A stretch of DNA of 64,000 nucleotides, from the NCBI RefSeq assembly GCF_030758345.1, contig NZ_JAVAMO010000003.1, forward strand, positions 186,001 through 250,000, in the 5' to 3' direction. This DNA comes from Ruegeria discodermiae. GTDB lineage: Bacteria; Pseudomonadota; Alphaproteobacteria; Rhodobacterales; Rhodobacteraceae. Shown here piece by piece: positions 45,589-53,379 of the stretch (within the stretch, counting starts at the first letter, position 1; each line of letters opens with the position of its first letter). The position numbers and the translations under genes were made by a program. Below the pieces are notes generated by a model. The model did no database searches. It had not been told where the DNA came from and saw nothing but the letters and a program-made list of their open reading frames with translations.

Positions 45589-47739
45589 ATGTTTGATGTA
45601 ACGACGAAAAGCATGCAGTGGGGCGAGGAAACGCTCACGCTGGAAACCGGCAAGGTTGCCCGTCAGGCGGACGGCTCGGTCATTGCCACGCTGGGCGAAA
45701 CCAGCGTCATGGCCAACGTGACCTATGCCCGGAGCCAAAAGCCCGGTCAGGATTTCTTTCCGCTGACCGTGCATTATCAGGAAAAATACTATGCCGCCGG
45801 TAAAGTTCCGGGCGGTTTCTTCAAGCGCGAGGCGCGCCCGACCGAGAAAGAGACGCTGACCGCGCGTCTGATCGACCGTCCAATCCGCCCGCTGTTTGTC
45901 CCGGGCTTCAAGAACGAAGTGCTGGTGATGTGCACCGTGCTCAGCCACGATCTGGTCAATGATCCGGACATGGTTGCGATGATCGCCGCGTCTGCTGCGC
46001 TGACCCTGTCGGGCGCGCCATTCATGGGGCCGATCGCCGGTTGCCGTGTTGGTTTCGAGGATGGCGAATACGTCCTGAACCCCACCGTGGACGACATGCA
46101 GGACCTGCGCCTGAACCCCGAGCAGCGTCTGGATCTGGTTGTCGCCGGCACCAAAGACGCCGTGATGATGGTGGAATCCGAAGCTTATGAACTGACCGAG
46201 GCGGAAATGCTGGGTGCGGTGAAATTCGCCCATGAGCAAATCCAGCCGGTGATTGACCTGATCATCGATTTGGCCGAAGACGCCGCGAAAGAGCCGTTGG
46301 ACTTCACCCCGCCGGACTACAGCGACCTCTATGAGGCCGTGAAAGCCGCCGGTGAAACTGCCATGCGCGCCGCCTTTGCGATCACTGACAAGCAGGAGCG
46401 CACCGCCGCTGTTGCCGCTGCCCGCGAGACCATCAAGGAAGCGCTGAGCGAAGAGCAGCTGGAAGACGCCAATCTCGGCTCGGCAATGAAAAAGCTCGAA
46501 GCCGGCATCCTGCGTGGCGACGTGGTCAAGACCGGCAAGCGGATCGACGGTCGCGCGACCGACGAAATCCGCCCGATCGTCAGCGAAACCGGCCTGCTGC
46601 CCCGGACCCATGGTTCGGCGCTGTTCACTCGTGGTGAAACCCAAGGCCTCGTGGTGACCACGCTGGGCACCGGCGACGATGAGCAGTTCATCGACGCGCT
46701 GCATGGCAACTTCAAATCCAACTTCCTGCTGCATTACAACTTCCCGCCCTATTCGGTTGGTGAAGTGGGCCGCGTGGGCCCTCCGGGCCGTCGCGAAGTG
46801 GGTCACGGCAAGCTGGCATGGCGCGCGTTGCAGGCGGTTCTGCCTGCTGCGACCGACTTCCCCTACACCGTCCGCGTGGTGTCGGAAATCACCGAATCCA
46901 ACGGCTCGTCTTCCATGGCGTCGGTCTGCGGTGGGTCGCTGTCGATGATGGATGCGGGCGTTCCGCTCAAAGCCCCGGTTGCCGGTGTCGCCATGGGTCT
47001 GATCCTGGAAGACGACGGCTCTTACGCGATCCTTTCCGACATTCTGGGTGACGAAGACCACCTGGGCGACATGGACTTCAAGGTGGCGGGGACCGAAAAC
47101 GGCATCACCTCGTTGCAGATGGACATCAAGGTCGCAGGCATCACGCCCGAGATCATGGAAAAAGCTCTGGCGCAAGCCAAGGACGGCCGGATTCACATCC
47201 TGGGCGAGATGGGCAAGGCGATCTCCGAGACCAACGAATTCTCGGTCCACGCCCCGCGCATCGAAACCATGAACATCCCCACCGACAAGATCCGCGAAGT
47301 GATCGGCTCGGGCGGCAAGGTGATCCGCGAGATCGTCGAAGTGTCCGGCGCCAAGGTCGATATCAACGACGATGGCGTGATCAAGATCGCCTCGCCCAAC
47401 GGCGACGCCATCCAGAAGGCCTATGACATGATCCACGCGATCGTGGCAGAGCCCGAAGAAGGCGCGATCTATACCGGCAAGGTCGTCAAGATCGTTGATT
47501 TCGGCGCCTTCGTGAACTTCTTTGGCAAGCGCGACGGTCTGGTGCACGTCTCCCAGATCGAAAACCGCCGCCTGAACCACCCTTCCGACGTTCTGAAGGA
47601 AGGTCAGGAAGTGAAGGTCAAGCTGCTGGGCTTTGATGATCGTGGCAAGGTGCGCCTGTCGATGAAAGTGGTCGATCAGGAAACCGGCGAAGAGGTCGTG
47701 CCCGAGAAGAAAGAAAAGAAAGAGGCAAGCGCAGAGTAA
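45589..47739 (+). CDS. pnp: Polyribonucleotide nucleotidyltransferase (PNPase)
   Basis: 716 residues, complete. Two RNase PH-like domains: the first about 1-230, the second about 325-555, with the active core near [30 protein letters not shown] and [21 protein letters not shown] domain follows (about 565-620, [15 protein letters not shown]) and an S1 domain (about 630-700, [15 protein letters not shown]). Phosphorolytic 3'-5' exoribonuclease of the degradosome. The C-terminus ends in a Lys/Glu-rich tail. Terminator 31 bp after the stop. Confidence 0.98.
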   Translation: MFDVTTKSMQWGEETLTLETGKVARQADGSVIATLGETSVMANVTYARSQKPGQDFFPLTVHYQEKYYAAGKVPGGFFKREARPTEKETLTARLIDRPIRPLFVPGFKNEVLVMCTVLSHDLVNDPDMVAMIAASAALTLSGAPFMGPIAGCRVGFEDGEYVLNPTVDDMQDLRLNPEQRLDLVVAGTKDAVMMVESEAYELTEAEMLGAVKFAHEQIQPVIDLIIDLAEDAAKEPLDFTPPDYSDLYEAVKAAGETAMRAAFAITDKQERTAAVAAARETIKEALSEEQLEDANLGSAMKKLEAGILRGDVVKTGKRIDGRATDEIRPIVSETGLLPRTHGSALFTRGETQGLVVTTLGTGDDEQFIDALHGNFKSNFLLHYNFPPYSVGEVGRVGPPGRREVGHGKLAWRALQAVLPAATDFPYTVRVVSEITESNGSSSMASVCGGSLSMMDAGVPLKAPVAGVAMGLILEDDGSYAILSDILGDEDHLGDMDFKVAGTENGITSLQMDIKVAGITPEIMEKALAQAKDGRIHILGEMGKAISETNEFSVHAPRIETMNIPTDKIREVIGSGGKVIREIVEVSGAKVDINDDGVIKIASPNGDAIQKAYDMIHAIVAEPEEGAIYTGKVVKIVDFGAFVNFFGKRDGLVHVSQIENRRLNHPSDVLKEGQEVKVKLLGFDDRGKVRLSMKVVDQETGEEVVPEKKEKKEASAE

Positions 47740-47769
47740 CCCGCCGCCCTGATCCTCCTTTCAGAATTC

Positions 47770-47802
47770 AAAGGCTCCGGTGGCGACATCGGGGCCTTTT
47801 TT
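47770..47802 (+). terminator. Rho-independent terminator of pnp
   Basis: AAAGGCTCC (47770-47778) pairs with GGGGCCTTT (47791-47799) with one G-T pair, 12-nt loop, and T-run to 47802. Confidence 0.85.
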
Positions 47803-47879
47803 GTGTTCCGTTCCGGCAAAAGGGCCATCTGATACCGCTTTTGCGCATGTCTGCCAATTTACGCCGACCACCAGATATC

Positions 47880-48461
47880 TTAGTCGGACAGACACCCGCA
47901 GGCTTGATTATAAACTCCGGGCACATCCTGTCCGGGATCTCGAACCAAAATCGCAAGGCCATTGAACACGTCGCGCGCATAGATTGCAGCGTCGCAGATC
48001 TCAGACATGGCAAGGTCCTGCGTGAAGGGTTCGATAGCAGGGACGACACGCGCCCTCTCCCGCCCCTTGGGCAGCCCGATCCCTTGGTGTTCCATATGCT
48101 GACGCAAAAGCTTCTGGCTCTCGCCAATAGGCGGCGCGAGCAGGAACAGAACCAGCAGTTCCCCCTTTTGACCGCCCATATCCGCGAGTTGCGGTTCCAG
48201 GTCCTGCAACCGGGTCACGATCATGAATTCACTCTGCCCGAGCAACAGGTTGCGCCTCGACTGTCGATCAAGTCCAAGCGAAACGCCAAGCTCTTCGCGT
48301 GCATCATCGTTGAATTCGGTGCCCTCAGCAAAAGCGACGTAAATCGTAGGCGGGCTGCGATCAGGAAAGATCAACCTGTAGCCGATCAGTGCGATCAGCA
48401 GGATGACGGTAAGCGCTATTAACTTCCGGATCGGGGAGCCTACAATCTTATCCATGCTCAT
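47880..48461 (-). CDS. Hypothetical protein with N-terminal membrane helix
   Basis: 193 residues. One transmembrane helix (KLIALTVILLIALIGYRLIF, about 13-32) anchors a periplasmic domain with no recognised motif; C-terminal Cys residues (YNQACGCLSD) are close together. The start at 48461 has AGGAGG 9 nt upstream and lies inside the last 14 nt of the GNAT gene, so the two are coupled. A start two codons later is possible. Function unknown. Confidence 0.75.
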   Translation of the reverse strand: MSMDKIVGSPIRKLIALTVILLIALIGYRLIFPDRSPPTIYVAFAEGTEFNDDAREELGVSLGLDRQSRRNLLLGQSEFMIVTRLQDLEPQLADMGGQKGELLVLFLLAPPIGESQKLLRQHMEHQGIGLPKGRERARVVPAIEPFTQDLAMSEICDAAIYARDVFNGLAILVRDPGQDVPGVYNQACGCLSD

Positions 48462-49077
48462 CTTCCGAAACCTCCTGTGCCATCCAGCACGTGCGCTGAT
48501 CGCCCGCCACCGGGATATGTTCAAAGCCCTGGCTGCGCCAGAATCCAATGGCTTGATCATTTCCCGGATTGGCGCCCAGATGTATGGCGCGAACACCCAT
48601 TGAGCGGGACATGCGAAGCCACTTTTTCAGCAACCGTGTGCCCCAACCCCTGCCCTGACACTCTGGCAGAAGGTTCATGTGAACATGGGCCGGGTAGCGA
48701 TCAACGATGTCGCGAGGCACCTCTTTGGGCCGATGCAGCGTCGCAATGCGTTTTTCATCCGGTGTCCAGCGGTCGCTACGGGTGATGTCGGGCATCGGAT
48801 AGGACGCCCGCAGCGAGGGCCACCAGCTTCGTTCCAGACACTCCGCGAAGGCGACAGTGTCTATCGTACCCACGCAAAAGCCCGCAACCTGACCCTCGGC
48901 GAGCAATGACACACAGAGCGCACGTGAGAACAGCAAATAGGGCGCGGAATGGATATGACCCATCAGTTTTGGGTCTTCATAGAGCGCACCGGCATCTCGC
49001 CCCAAATGCCCCGTTCGAAGCGAGATCCGGTAATAGGCATCAAGGTCTTGCGGATAAGCGGGTCTGATTTCGATCAC
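48448..49077 (-). CDS. GNAT family N-acetyltransferase
   Basis: 209 residues, GTG start with CGGAG 7 nt upstream. An upstream ATG would make an implausible long basic extension over the PepSY gene. The acetyl-CoA loop is in NLLPECQGRGWGTRLLKKWL near 140 and the C-terminal LGANPGNDQAIGFWRSQGFEHI matches GNATs of the type related to the C-terminal domain of O-GlcNAcase. Substrate unknown. Overlaps the membrane protein gene by 14 nt. Confidence 0.88.
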   Translation of the reverse strand: MIEIRPAYPQDLDAYYRISLRTGHLGRDAGALYEDPKLMGHIHSAPYLLFSRALCVSLLAEGQVAGFCVGTIDTVAFAECLERSWWPSLRASYPMPDITRSDRWTPDEKRIATLHRPKEVPRDIVDRYPAHVHMNLLPECQGRGWGTRLLKKWLRMSRSMGVRAIHLGANPGNDQAIGFWRSQGFEHIPVAGDQRTCWMAQEVSEDEHG

Positions 49078-49245
49078 GTGCTTACTCCGAAGGTTTGGAT
49101 GCCCCGCTATCGTGTCGATACTTGACGGAAATCGAGCATAAACCTTGGTCCAATAGACCCCAAAACCAACCGAAATCCAATCGCAACCCCCCGGCGCGCT
49201 GCACAGGTCGGCCTCATCAAACACGCAGCATGAAGGAGATGCGAT

Positions 49246-49521
49246 ATGGAAACGCTCAAGACACTGACCCTCACCGCCCTGATCGCCGCCGCCCCCGCCT
49301 TGGCGATGGCCAACGTATCGCTCGGCGACAAACTGGGCACGGACGAGGCCGCCATCCGCTCCGCGATGGAGGCGCAGGGCTATGTGGTGGAAGAGATCGA
49401 GTTCGAGGATGGCGAGATCGAGGTTGAACTTGTGAAAGATGGCGTCGAGACTGAACTGGTCCTGAACCTGACCGATGGCGTGGTGACCGCCATCGAGATG
49501 GAGGAGGAAGACGACGACTAA
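49246..49521 (+). CDS. Secreted PepSY-domain-like small protein
   Basis: 91 residues: signal peptide (about 1-22, cleavage near AMANV), then a single PepSY-like alpha-beta domain (DEAAIRSAMEAQGYVVEEIEFEDGEIEVELVKDG) and a very acidic C-terminus. PepSY domains inhibit proteases or sense ligands in the periplasm. It is followed after 25 bp by the membrane LuxR gene, which may be its signalling partner. Confidence 0.8.
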   Translation: METLKTLTLTALIAAAPALAMANVSLGDKLGTDEAAIRSAMEAQGYVVEEIEFEDGEIEVELVKDGVETELVLNLTDGVVTAIEMEEEDDD

Positions 49522-49546
49522 CACGCGCTAGACCCAAGGGAGCCGG

Positions 49547-50050
49547 ATGCAGAATAAACAAACGTCATTGCTCTGGCTTCTTCTGGTGGTGCAGGGGCTC
49601 TGCGCCACCTTCTTTCTGGTTGATGCCGTGATGGACTGGACCGGGGGCGAGGCGCCCGGATTCAGGCATTTGCACCAGTTCGAGATGGTTCTGGCGCTGG
49701 CCCTGATCGGTGGTCTGATGGCCACAATCTCGCTGATCCGAACCCAGCGGGCGCGCGAAAAACAGATGCAGCGCCAGATCGCGGTGGCCAGCGGCGCCTT
49801 TGCGGATGTGATCGACCGGCAGTTTGACGAATGGCGCCTGAGCGCGGCTGAACGCGATGTCGCGATGCTGTCGATCAAGGGGCTGTCAGTGGCCGAGATC
49901 GCCGCCCTGCGTCAGACAAAGGAAGGCACGATCAAGGCCCAAAGTGCGGCGATCTACAAGAAGGCCGGGGTCAGCGGCCGGCTGCAATTGCTCAGTTTTT
50001 TTGTCGAGGAACTGCTGTCTGACCCGCTGCTGGATCGAAGCGGTTCCTGA
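49547..50050 (+). CDS. Membrane-bound LuxR-type HTH regulator
   Basis: 167 residues. Two transmembrane helices at the N-terminus (about 8-27 and 44-63) with a periplasmic loop of about 17 residues, then a LuxR/GerE HTH at about 95-155 (LSAAERDVAMLSIKGLSVAEIAALRQTKEGTIKAQ). A one-component regulator that binds DNA from the membrane. It probably responds to an envelope signal, and the PepSY protein encoded 25 bp upstream is a candidate partner. Target genes unknown. Confidence 0.85.
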   Translation: MQNKQTSLLWLLLVVQGLCATFFLVDAVMDWTGGEAPGFRHLHQFEMVLALALIGGLMATISLIRTQRAREKQMQRQIAVASGAFADVIDRQFDEWRLSAAERDVAMLSIKGLSVAEIAALRQTKEGTIKAQSAAIYKKAGVSGRLQLLSFFVEELLSDPLLDRSGS

Positions 50051-50227
50051 GACAATCCCTGCCCGGCGACCACGCGAGCACCGACCAAAACGGGTCTCAG
50101 ATCGCGCTTAAGGTGCAGGCGGACCACACAATTCCGCGATTGCTGCCGGAATATATGCAGAACAGTTGACCGAAGGCTGCGCCCTCGCAACACTTGTGGC
50201 CTATCGACATCAACCGACGAGAACCAA

Positions 50228-50782
50228 ATGCTTTCCCGCCGTACATTTCTGGCAACCGCAGCGGCCACCGCCCTGCCACAGATCACATTAGCCAAAGAAC
50301 CCGCCGTATTTGACCCGACCCCGCAAGAAGTGCGCATCAAGAAAGAGTACCTGCCGGGTCAGTTGCTGGTGCTGCCGCGCTCTTTCTATCTCTATTACGT
50401 CACCGAGCCGCGCAAGGCGCTGCGCTATGGCTGCGGTGTCGGCAAGGCCGGGCTGGAATTCACCGGCACCGCCACCATCGACGTCAAGAAGGAATGGCCC
50501 ACCTGGCGCCCCACGCCCGAGATGATCGAACGCGATCCGGTGGCCTATGCCAAATTCGTCGACAATGATTATATCCAGCCGGGCGGCGCGGATAATCCGC
50601 TGGGCGCGCGCGCGCTCTACCTGTTCCAGAACGGGGTCGACACCTATTTCCGCATCCACGGCACCACCCAGCCGCAGACCATCGGCCATGCGGTCTCGAA
50701 CGGCTGCATCCGCATGCTGAACGAACATGTGGTCCACCTTTATGAGCGGGTGCCGATCGGAACCGTGGTCACGGTGCTCTGA
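50228..50782 (+). CDS. L,D-transpeptidase (YkuD/ErfK family)
   Basis: 184 residues with a twin-arginine-like signal (LSRRTFLATAAATA). The YkuD catalytic motif is HGTTQPQTIGHAVSNGCIRM at about 143-162, with His and nucleophilic Cys. It forms 3-3 crosslinks in peptidoglycan or attaches envelope proteins to it. Length fits the ErfK/YbiS group without a LysM domain. It is followed directly by the DUF4329 gene, with which it may be coupled. Confidence 0.92.
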   Translation: MLSRRTFLATAAATALPQITLAKEPAVFDPTPQEVRIKKEYLPGQLLVLPRSFYLYYVTEPRKALRYGCGVGKAGLEFTGTATIDVKKEWPTWRPTPEMIERDPVAYAKFVDNDYIQPGGADNPLGARALYLFQNGVDTYFRIHGTTQPQTIGHAVSNGCIRMLNEHVVHLYERVPIGTVVTVL

Positions 50783-50820
50783 TCCCTGCCCTGCCATATC
50801 CCGTCCGGGCCACGCTGCTG

Positions 50821-51342
50821 ATGCTGTTCTGTGTCGGCTGCACGGTCGGGCAGATTCCCACAGACCCCGCGACCCCGACCCCGGCAGAGGTCGCGGCGGT
50901 CAAGATGCGCTTTGCCGAGATGCAGGCGCTGTCTTTTGCGACCGATGTGGAATATTGCGGCTATCTGCTGCGCTTGCCGGATGACAGCCTCGGGTTTTCC
51001 GAAATGGTCCGGGGCGGGCATGATGGCTGCACACCGGAATTGCCGCTGCCGGGATCAACGCTGCTCGCTTCGATGCATACGCATGGGTCCTATGACCCCG
51101 ATGTGCCCGCCGAGTTTCCCACCGTCATCGATATCGACAGCGACCGGCGCGAACGGGTCAACGGCTTTGTCGCCACGCCGGGCGGGCGGCTCTGGTTCAT
51201 CGACAGCCGCGCCGGGCGGGTAACCCAGCTCTGCGGGCTGAACTGTCTGCCGCAGGACCCGTTCTTTCAGCCCGGAGATGACGGTGTCATCGCCCAGAGC
51301 TATACGCGCGCGGAACTGGAACAGCTTGAGCGCGGGTTTTAG
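50821..51342 (+). CDS. DUF4329 domain-containing protein, JAMM-like
   Basis: 173 residues from the ATG. Near residue 45 VEYCGYLLR and near residue 88 SMHTHGSYD resemble the Glu and H-x-H of the JAMM/MPN metalloprotease fold; this is a DUF4329 protein. The ATG gives an odd N-terminus, MLFCVGCTVG. In the same frame a CTG at 50779 overlaps the upstream TGA as CTGA and would add fourteen residues with a basic residue before the hydrophobic run, a better lipoprotein signal. Probably envelope-located, perhaps acting on peptidoglycan peptides with the L,D-transpeptidase. Confidence 0.78.
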   Translation: MLFCVGCTVGQIPTDPATPTPAEVAAVKMRFAEMQALSFATDVEYCGYLLRLPDDSLGFSEMVRGGHDGCTPELPLPGSTLLASMHTHGSYDPDVPAEFPTVIDIDSDRRERVNGFVATPGGRLWFIDSRAGRVTQLCGLNCLPQDPFFQPGDDGVIAQSYTRAELEQLERGF

Positions 51343-51345
51343 CGC

Positions 51346-51960
51346 TTACGCTCCCGACCAGTCGACATCCTCCGCTGGCTCGATCTGCAACACGCCGTCC
51401 GGCAAAGGCCGCATCAGGTCCCGCGCCGCCTCTTCGGACGCTCCCAGCCAAAGCCCTACATCCTTCTGCGCCAGGATCACCCCCATGCGATGGTGAATAT
51501 CCCGCACATCCGCATTGGGCTCACAGGTCACTGCCGCCACCTGATGCAACACCCGCCCGCCGGGCGCGGTCCAGACATCGGCAATCCCGGCAAAGAGCAG
51601 CAGCCCGCCATCGCGCGCCGAGAGCCGCCAGGCGGTCTTGCGCCGGGTCTTGCCGGTCCATTCGTACCAGCCATCCACCGGGATCACGACGCGGCGCACC
51701 CCCTCGAAGGCGGATTTGTCAAACACAGTTTCCGAACGCGCGTTGATAATCGTCTCCATCACCGGGCGACCGCGCGCATTGACCCGCCCCACCGGGATGA
51801 TCCCCCAGCGCATCCGCTGCAGCCCGTCCAGGGTCAGCACCCAGACCTCCTGCCCCGGCTGGATATTGCGGCGCGCACCGTCTGCCGCGCTCGGGTCGGG
51901 CACGCCAAACGCCTGCGCTACCCGCGCGACGGGGGTGGTCAAAAAGAAACGTCCGGGCAT
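51346..51960 (-). CDS. SRAP (YedK/HMCES) family protein with Pro in place of catalytic Cys2
   Basis: 204 residues. SRAP proteins crosslink to abasic sites in single-stranded DNA through the amino and thiol groups of Cys2. The rest of the active site is present: Asn73 and Glu78 in INARSET, Glu100 in GWYEW and His156 in IHHRMGVIL. The N-terminus reads MPGRFF instead of the usual MCGRF, so the nucleophile Cys is replaced by Pro. Length and start are typical; the codon before the ATG encodes Cys but is not a start. Convergent with the DUF4329 gene; the GDSL gene lies upstream on the same strand. Confidence 0.9.
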   Translation of the reverse strand: MPGRFFLTTPVARVAQAFGVPDPSAADGARRNIQPGQEVWVLTLDGLQRMRWGIIPVGRVNARGRPVMETIINARSETVFDKSAFEGVRRVVIPVDGWYEWTGKTRRKTAWRLSARDGGLLLFAGIADVWTAPGGRVLHQVAAVTCEPNADVRDIHHRMGVILAQKDVGLWLGASEEAARDLMRPLPDGVLQIEPAEDVDWSGA

Positions 51961-51994
51961 GCAGGGCTCCGGTGCCGGGGCGAGTTGCCGTGGG

Positions 51995-52636
51995 TCAGTT
52001 GCCCTGATCTTCGGCCAGTTCCGCCAATTCCGCAACCTGCGGGCCAAGGGCCGCCACAATCCGCGCCACACCTTCGGCATTGGGGTGAATACCGTCGGGT
52101 TGCATAAAGGCGCGCGCCTGCGCCGGGGTGTCTGCATCCAGCCCGGCAAAGAAATCCTCGGCATAAAGCGCGCCAAATTGCGCCGAAAGATCAGGATAGA
52201 TCGCATCAAAGGCCTGTTTGTAATCCGGCCCGTAATTGCTTGGTGCGTCCATGCCGATCAGCAAAACGGGGACCTCTGCCGCGCGCGCGGCCTCAAGAAT
52301 CACCGTCAGGTTCTTGCGCGCTTCTGCCGGGTCCAACCCGCGCAGCAGGTCATTGCCGCCCAGCGTCACGATCATCGCATCCACCTCGGGCGTCAGTGCC
52401 CAATCAATGCGCGCAGCGCCCCCGGCGGTGGTGTCACCGGACACACCTGCATTGATCACCTCGACCTCGACGCCCTGCCCGGATAGCCAGTTTTGCAGTT
52501 GCGGAACAAAACCCTGCTCGGGCACCAGCCCATAACCCTGGGTCAGGCTGTCGCCCAGCGCCACGATCTGCACCGGCTCTGCCGTGGCCATAAAGCCGCA
52601 GAGGCAAAAGAGACTGCTCATCAGAACCTTGCGCAT
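51995..52636 (-). CDS. tesA: GDSL-type arylesterase/lysophospholipase TesA
   Basis: 213-residue periplasmic SGNH hydrolase. Signal peptide (about 1-19), GDS block ALGDSLTQGYGL near 28, Gly block GVSGDTT, Asn block TLGGNDLLRG and His block DGIHPNAEG. E. coli TesA (thioesterase I / lysophospholipase L1) has the same neighbours, ybbA and ybbP, which lie divergently here (47 bp between starts). Hydrolyses acyl esters. Confidence 0.92.
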   Translation of the reverse strand: MRKVLMSSLFCLCGFMATAEPVQIVALGDSLTQGYGLVPEQGFVPQLQNWLSGQGVEVEVINAGVSGDTTAGGAARIDWALTPEVDAMIVTLGGNDLLRGLDPAEARKNLTVILEAARAAEVPVLLIGMDAPSNYGPDYKQAFDAIYPDLSAQFGALYAEDFFAGLDADTPAQARAFMQPDGIHPNAEGVARIVAALGPQVAELAELAEDQGN

Positions 52637-52683
52637 CGTGCCAACCACTCCATATCCCATTGAAACCGCCATAGGACCCTTCC

Positions 52684-53379
52684 ATGACCGACCCCGTACT
52701 CCACCTAGAAAATGCGTGTTTGTCGCTGGATGGCAATGCGGGGCTGGTAGAAATTCTGCGCGGTATCGATTTGCAAGTGCCGCGCGGCGAAACCCTGAGC
52801 CTTGTGGGGCCGTCGGGATCGGGCAAATCCTCGTTGCTGATGCTGCTGGGCGGGCTGGAACGCGCGACCTCTGGAACGGTCACCGCGCTGGGTCAGGATC
52901 TGAGCGCGCTGGACGAAGATGCGCTGGCCCGCTTCCGGCGCGACCGGATGGGCGTGGTGTTTCAGAGCTTTCATCTGATCCCGACCATGACCGCGCTGGA
53001 AAACGTGGCGACCCCGCTGGAACTGGCAGGCGAGCGCGATGCCCTGCACCGCGCCAAGGCCGAGCTGGAGGCGGTCGGGTTGTCGCACCGGCTGGATCAC
53101 TATCCGGCGCAGCTTTCAGGCGGCGAGCAGCAGCGCGTGGCGCTAGCCCGCGCCTCTGCCCCGCGCCCGGCGATCCTGCTGGCCGATGAGCCGACCGGCA
53201 ATCTGGATGAGGCCAATGGCGGCGCGATCATGGACCTGCTCTTTGATCTGCGCGACCGACATGGCGCGACGCTGGTGCTGGTGACCCACAGCCATTCGCT
53301 GGCCGACCGCTGCGACCGGGTGGTCCGGCTGCGCGATGGTCGCATCGTTGCCGACGCTGCCCGCGAGGCGGCGGAATGA
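52684..53379 (+). CDS. ABC transporter ATP-binding protein YbbA
   Basis: 231 residues of the LolD/MacB type. Walker A GPSGSGKSSLLMLL at about 42-55, Q-loop VFQSFHLIP, signature LSGGEQQRVALARA near 145, Walker B ILLADEPT. Pairs with the FtsX-like permease that overlaps its stop by 4 nt. In E. coli the YbbAP system is thought to export or handle a lipid or lipoprotein-like substrate together with the neighbouring TesA; the substrate is not established. Confidence 0.93.
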   Translation: MTDPVLHLENACLSLDGNAGLVEILRGIDLQVPRGETLSLVGPSGSGKSSLLMLLGGLERATSGTVTALGQDLSALDEDALARFRRDRMGVVFQSFHLIPTMTALENVATPLELAGERDALHRAKAELEAVGLSHRLDHYPAQLSGGEQQRVALARASAPRPAILLADEPTGNLDEANGGAIMDLLFDLRDRHGATLVLVTHSHSLADRCDRVVRLRDGRIVADAAREAAE

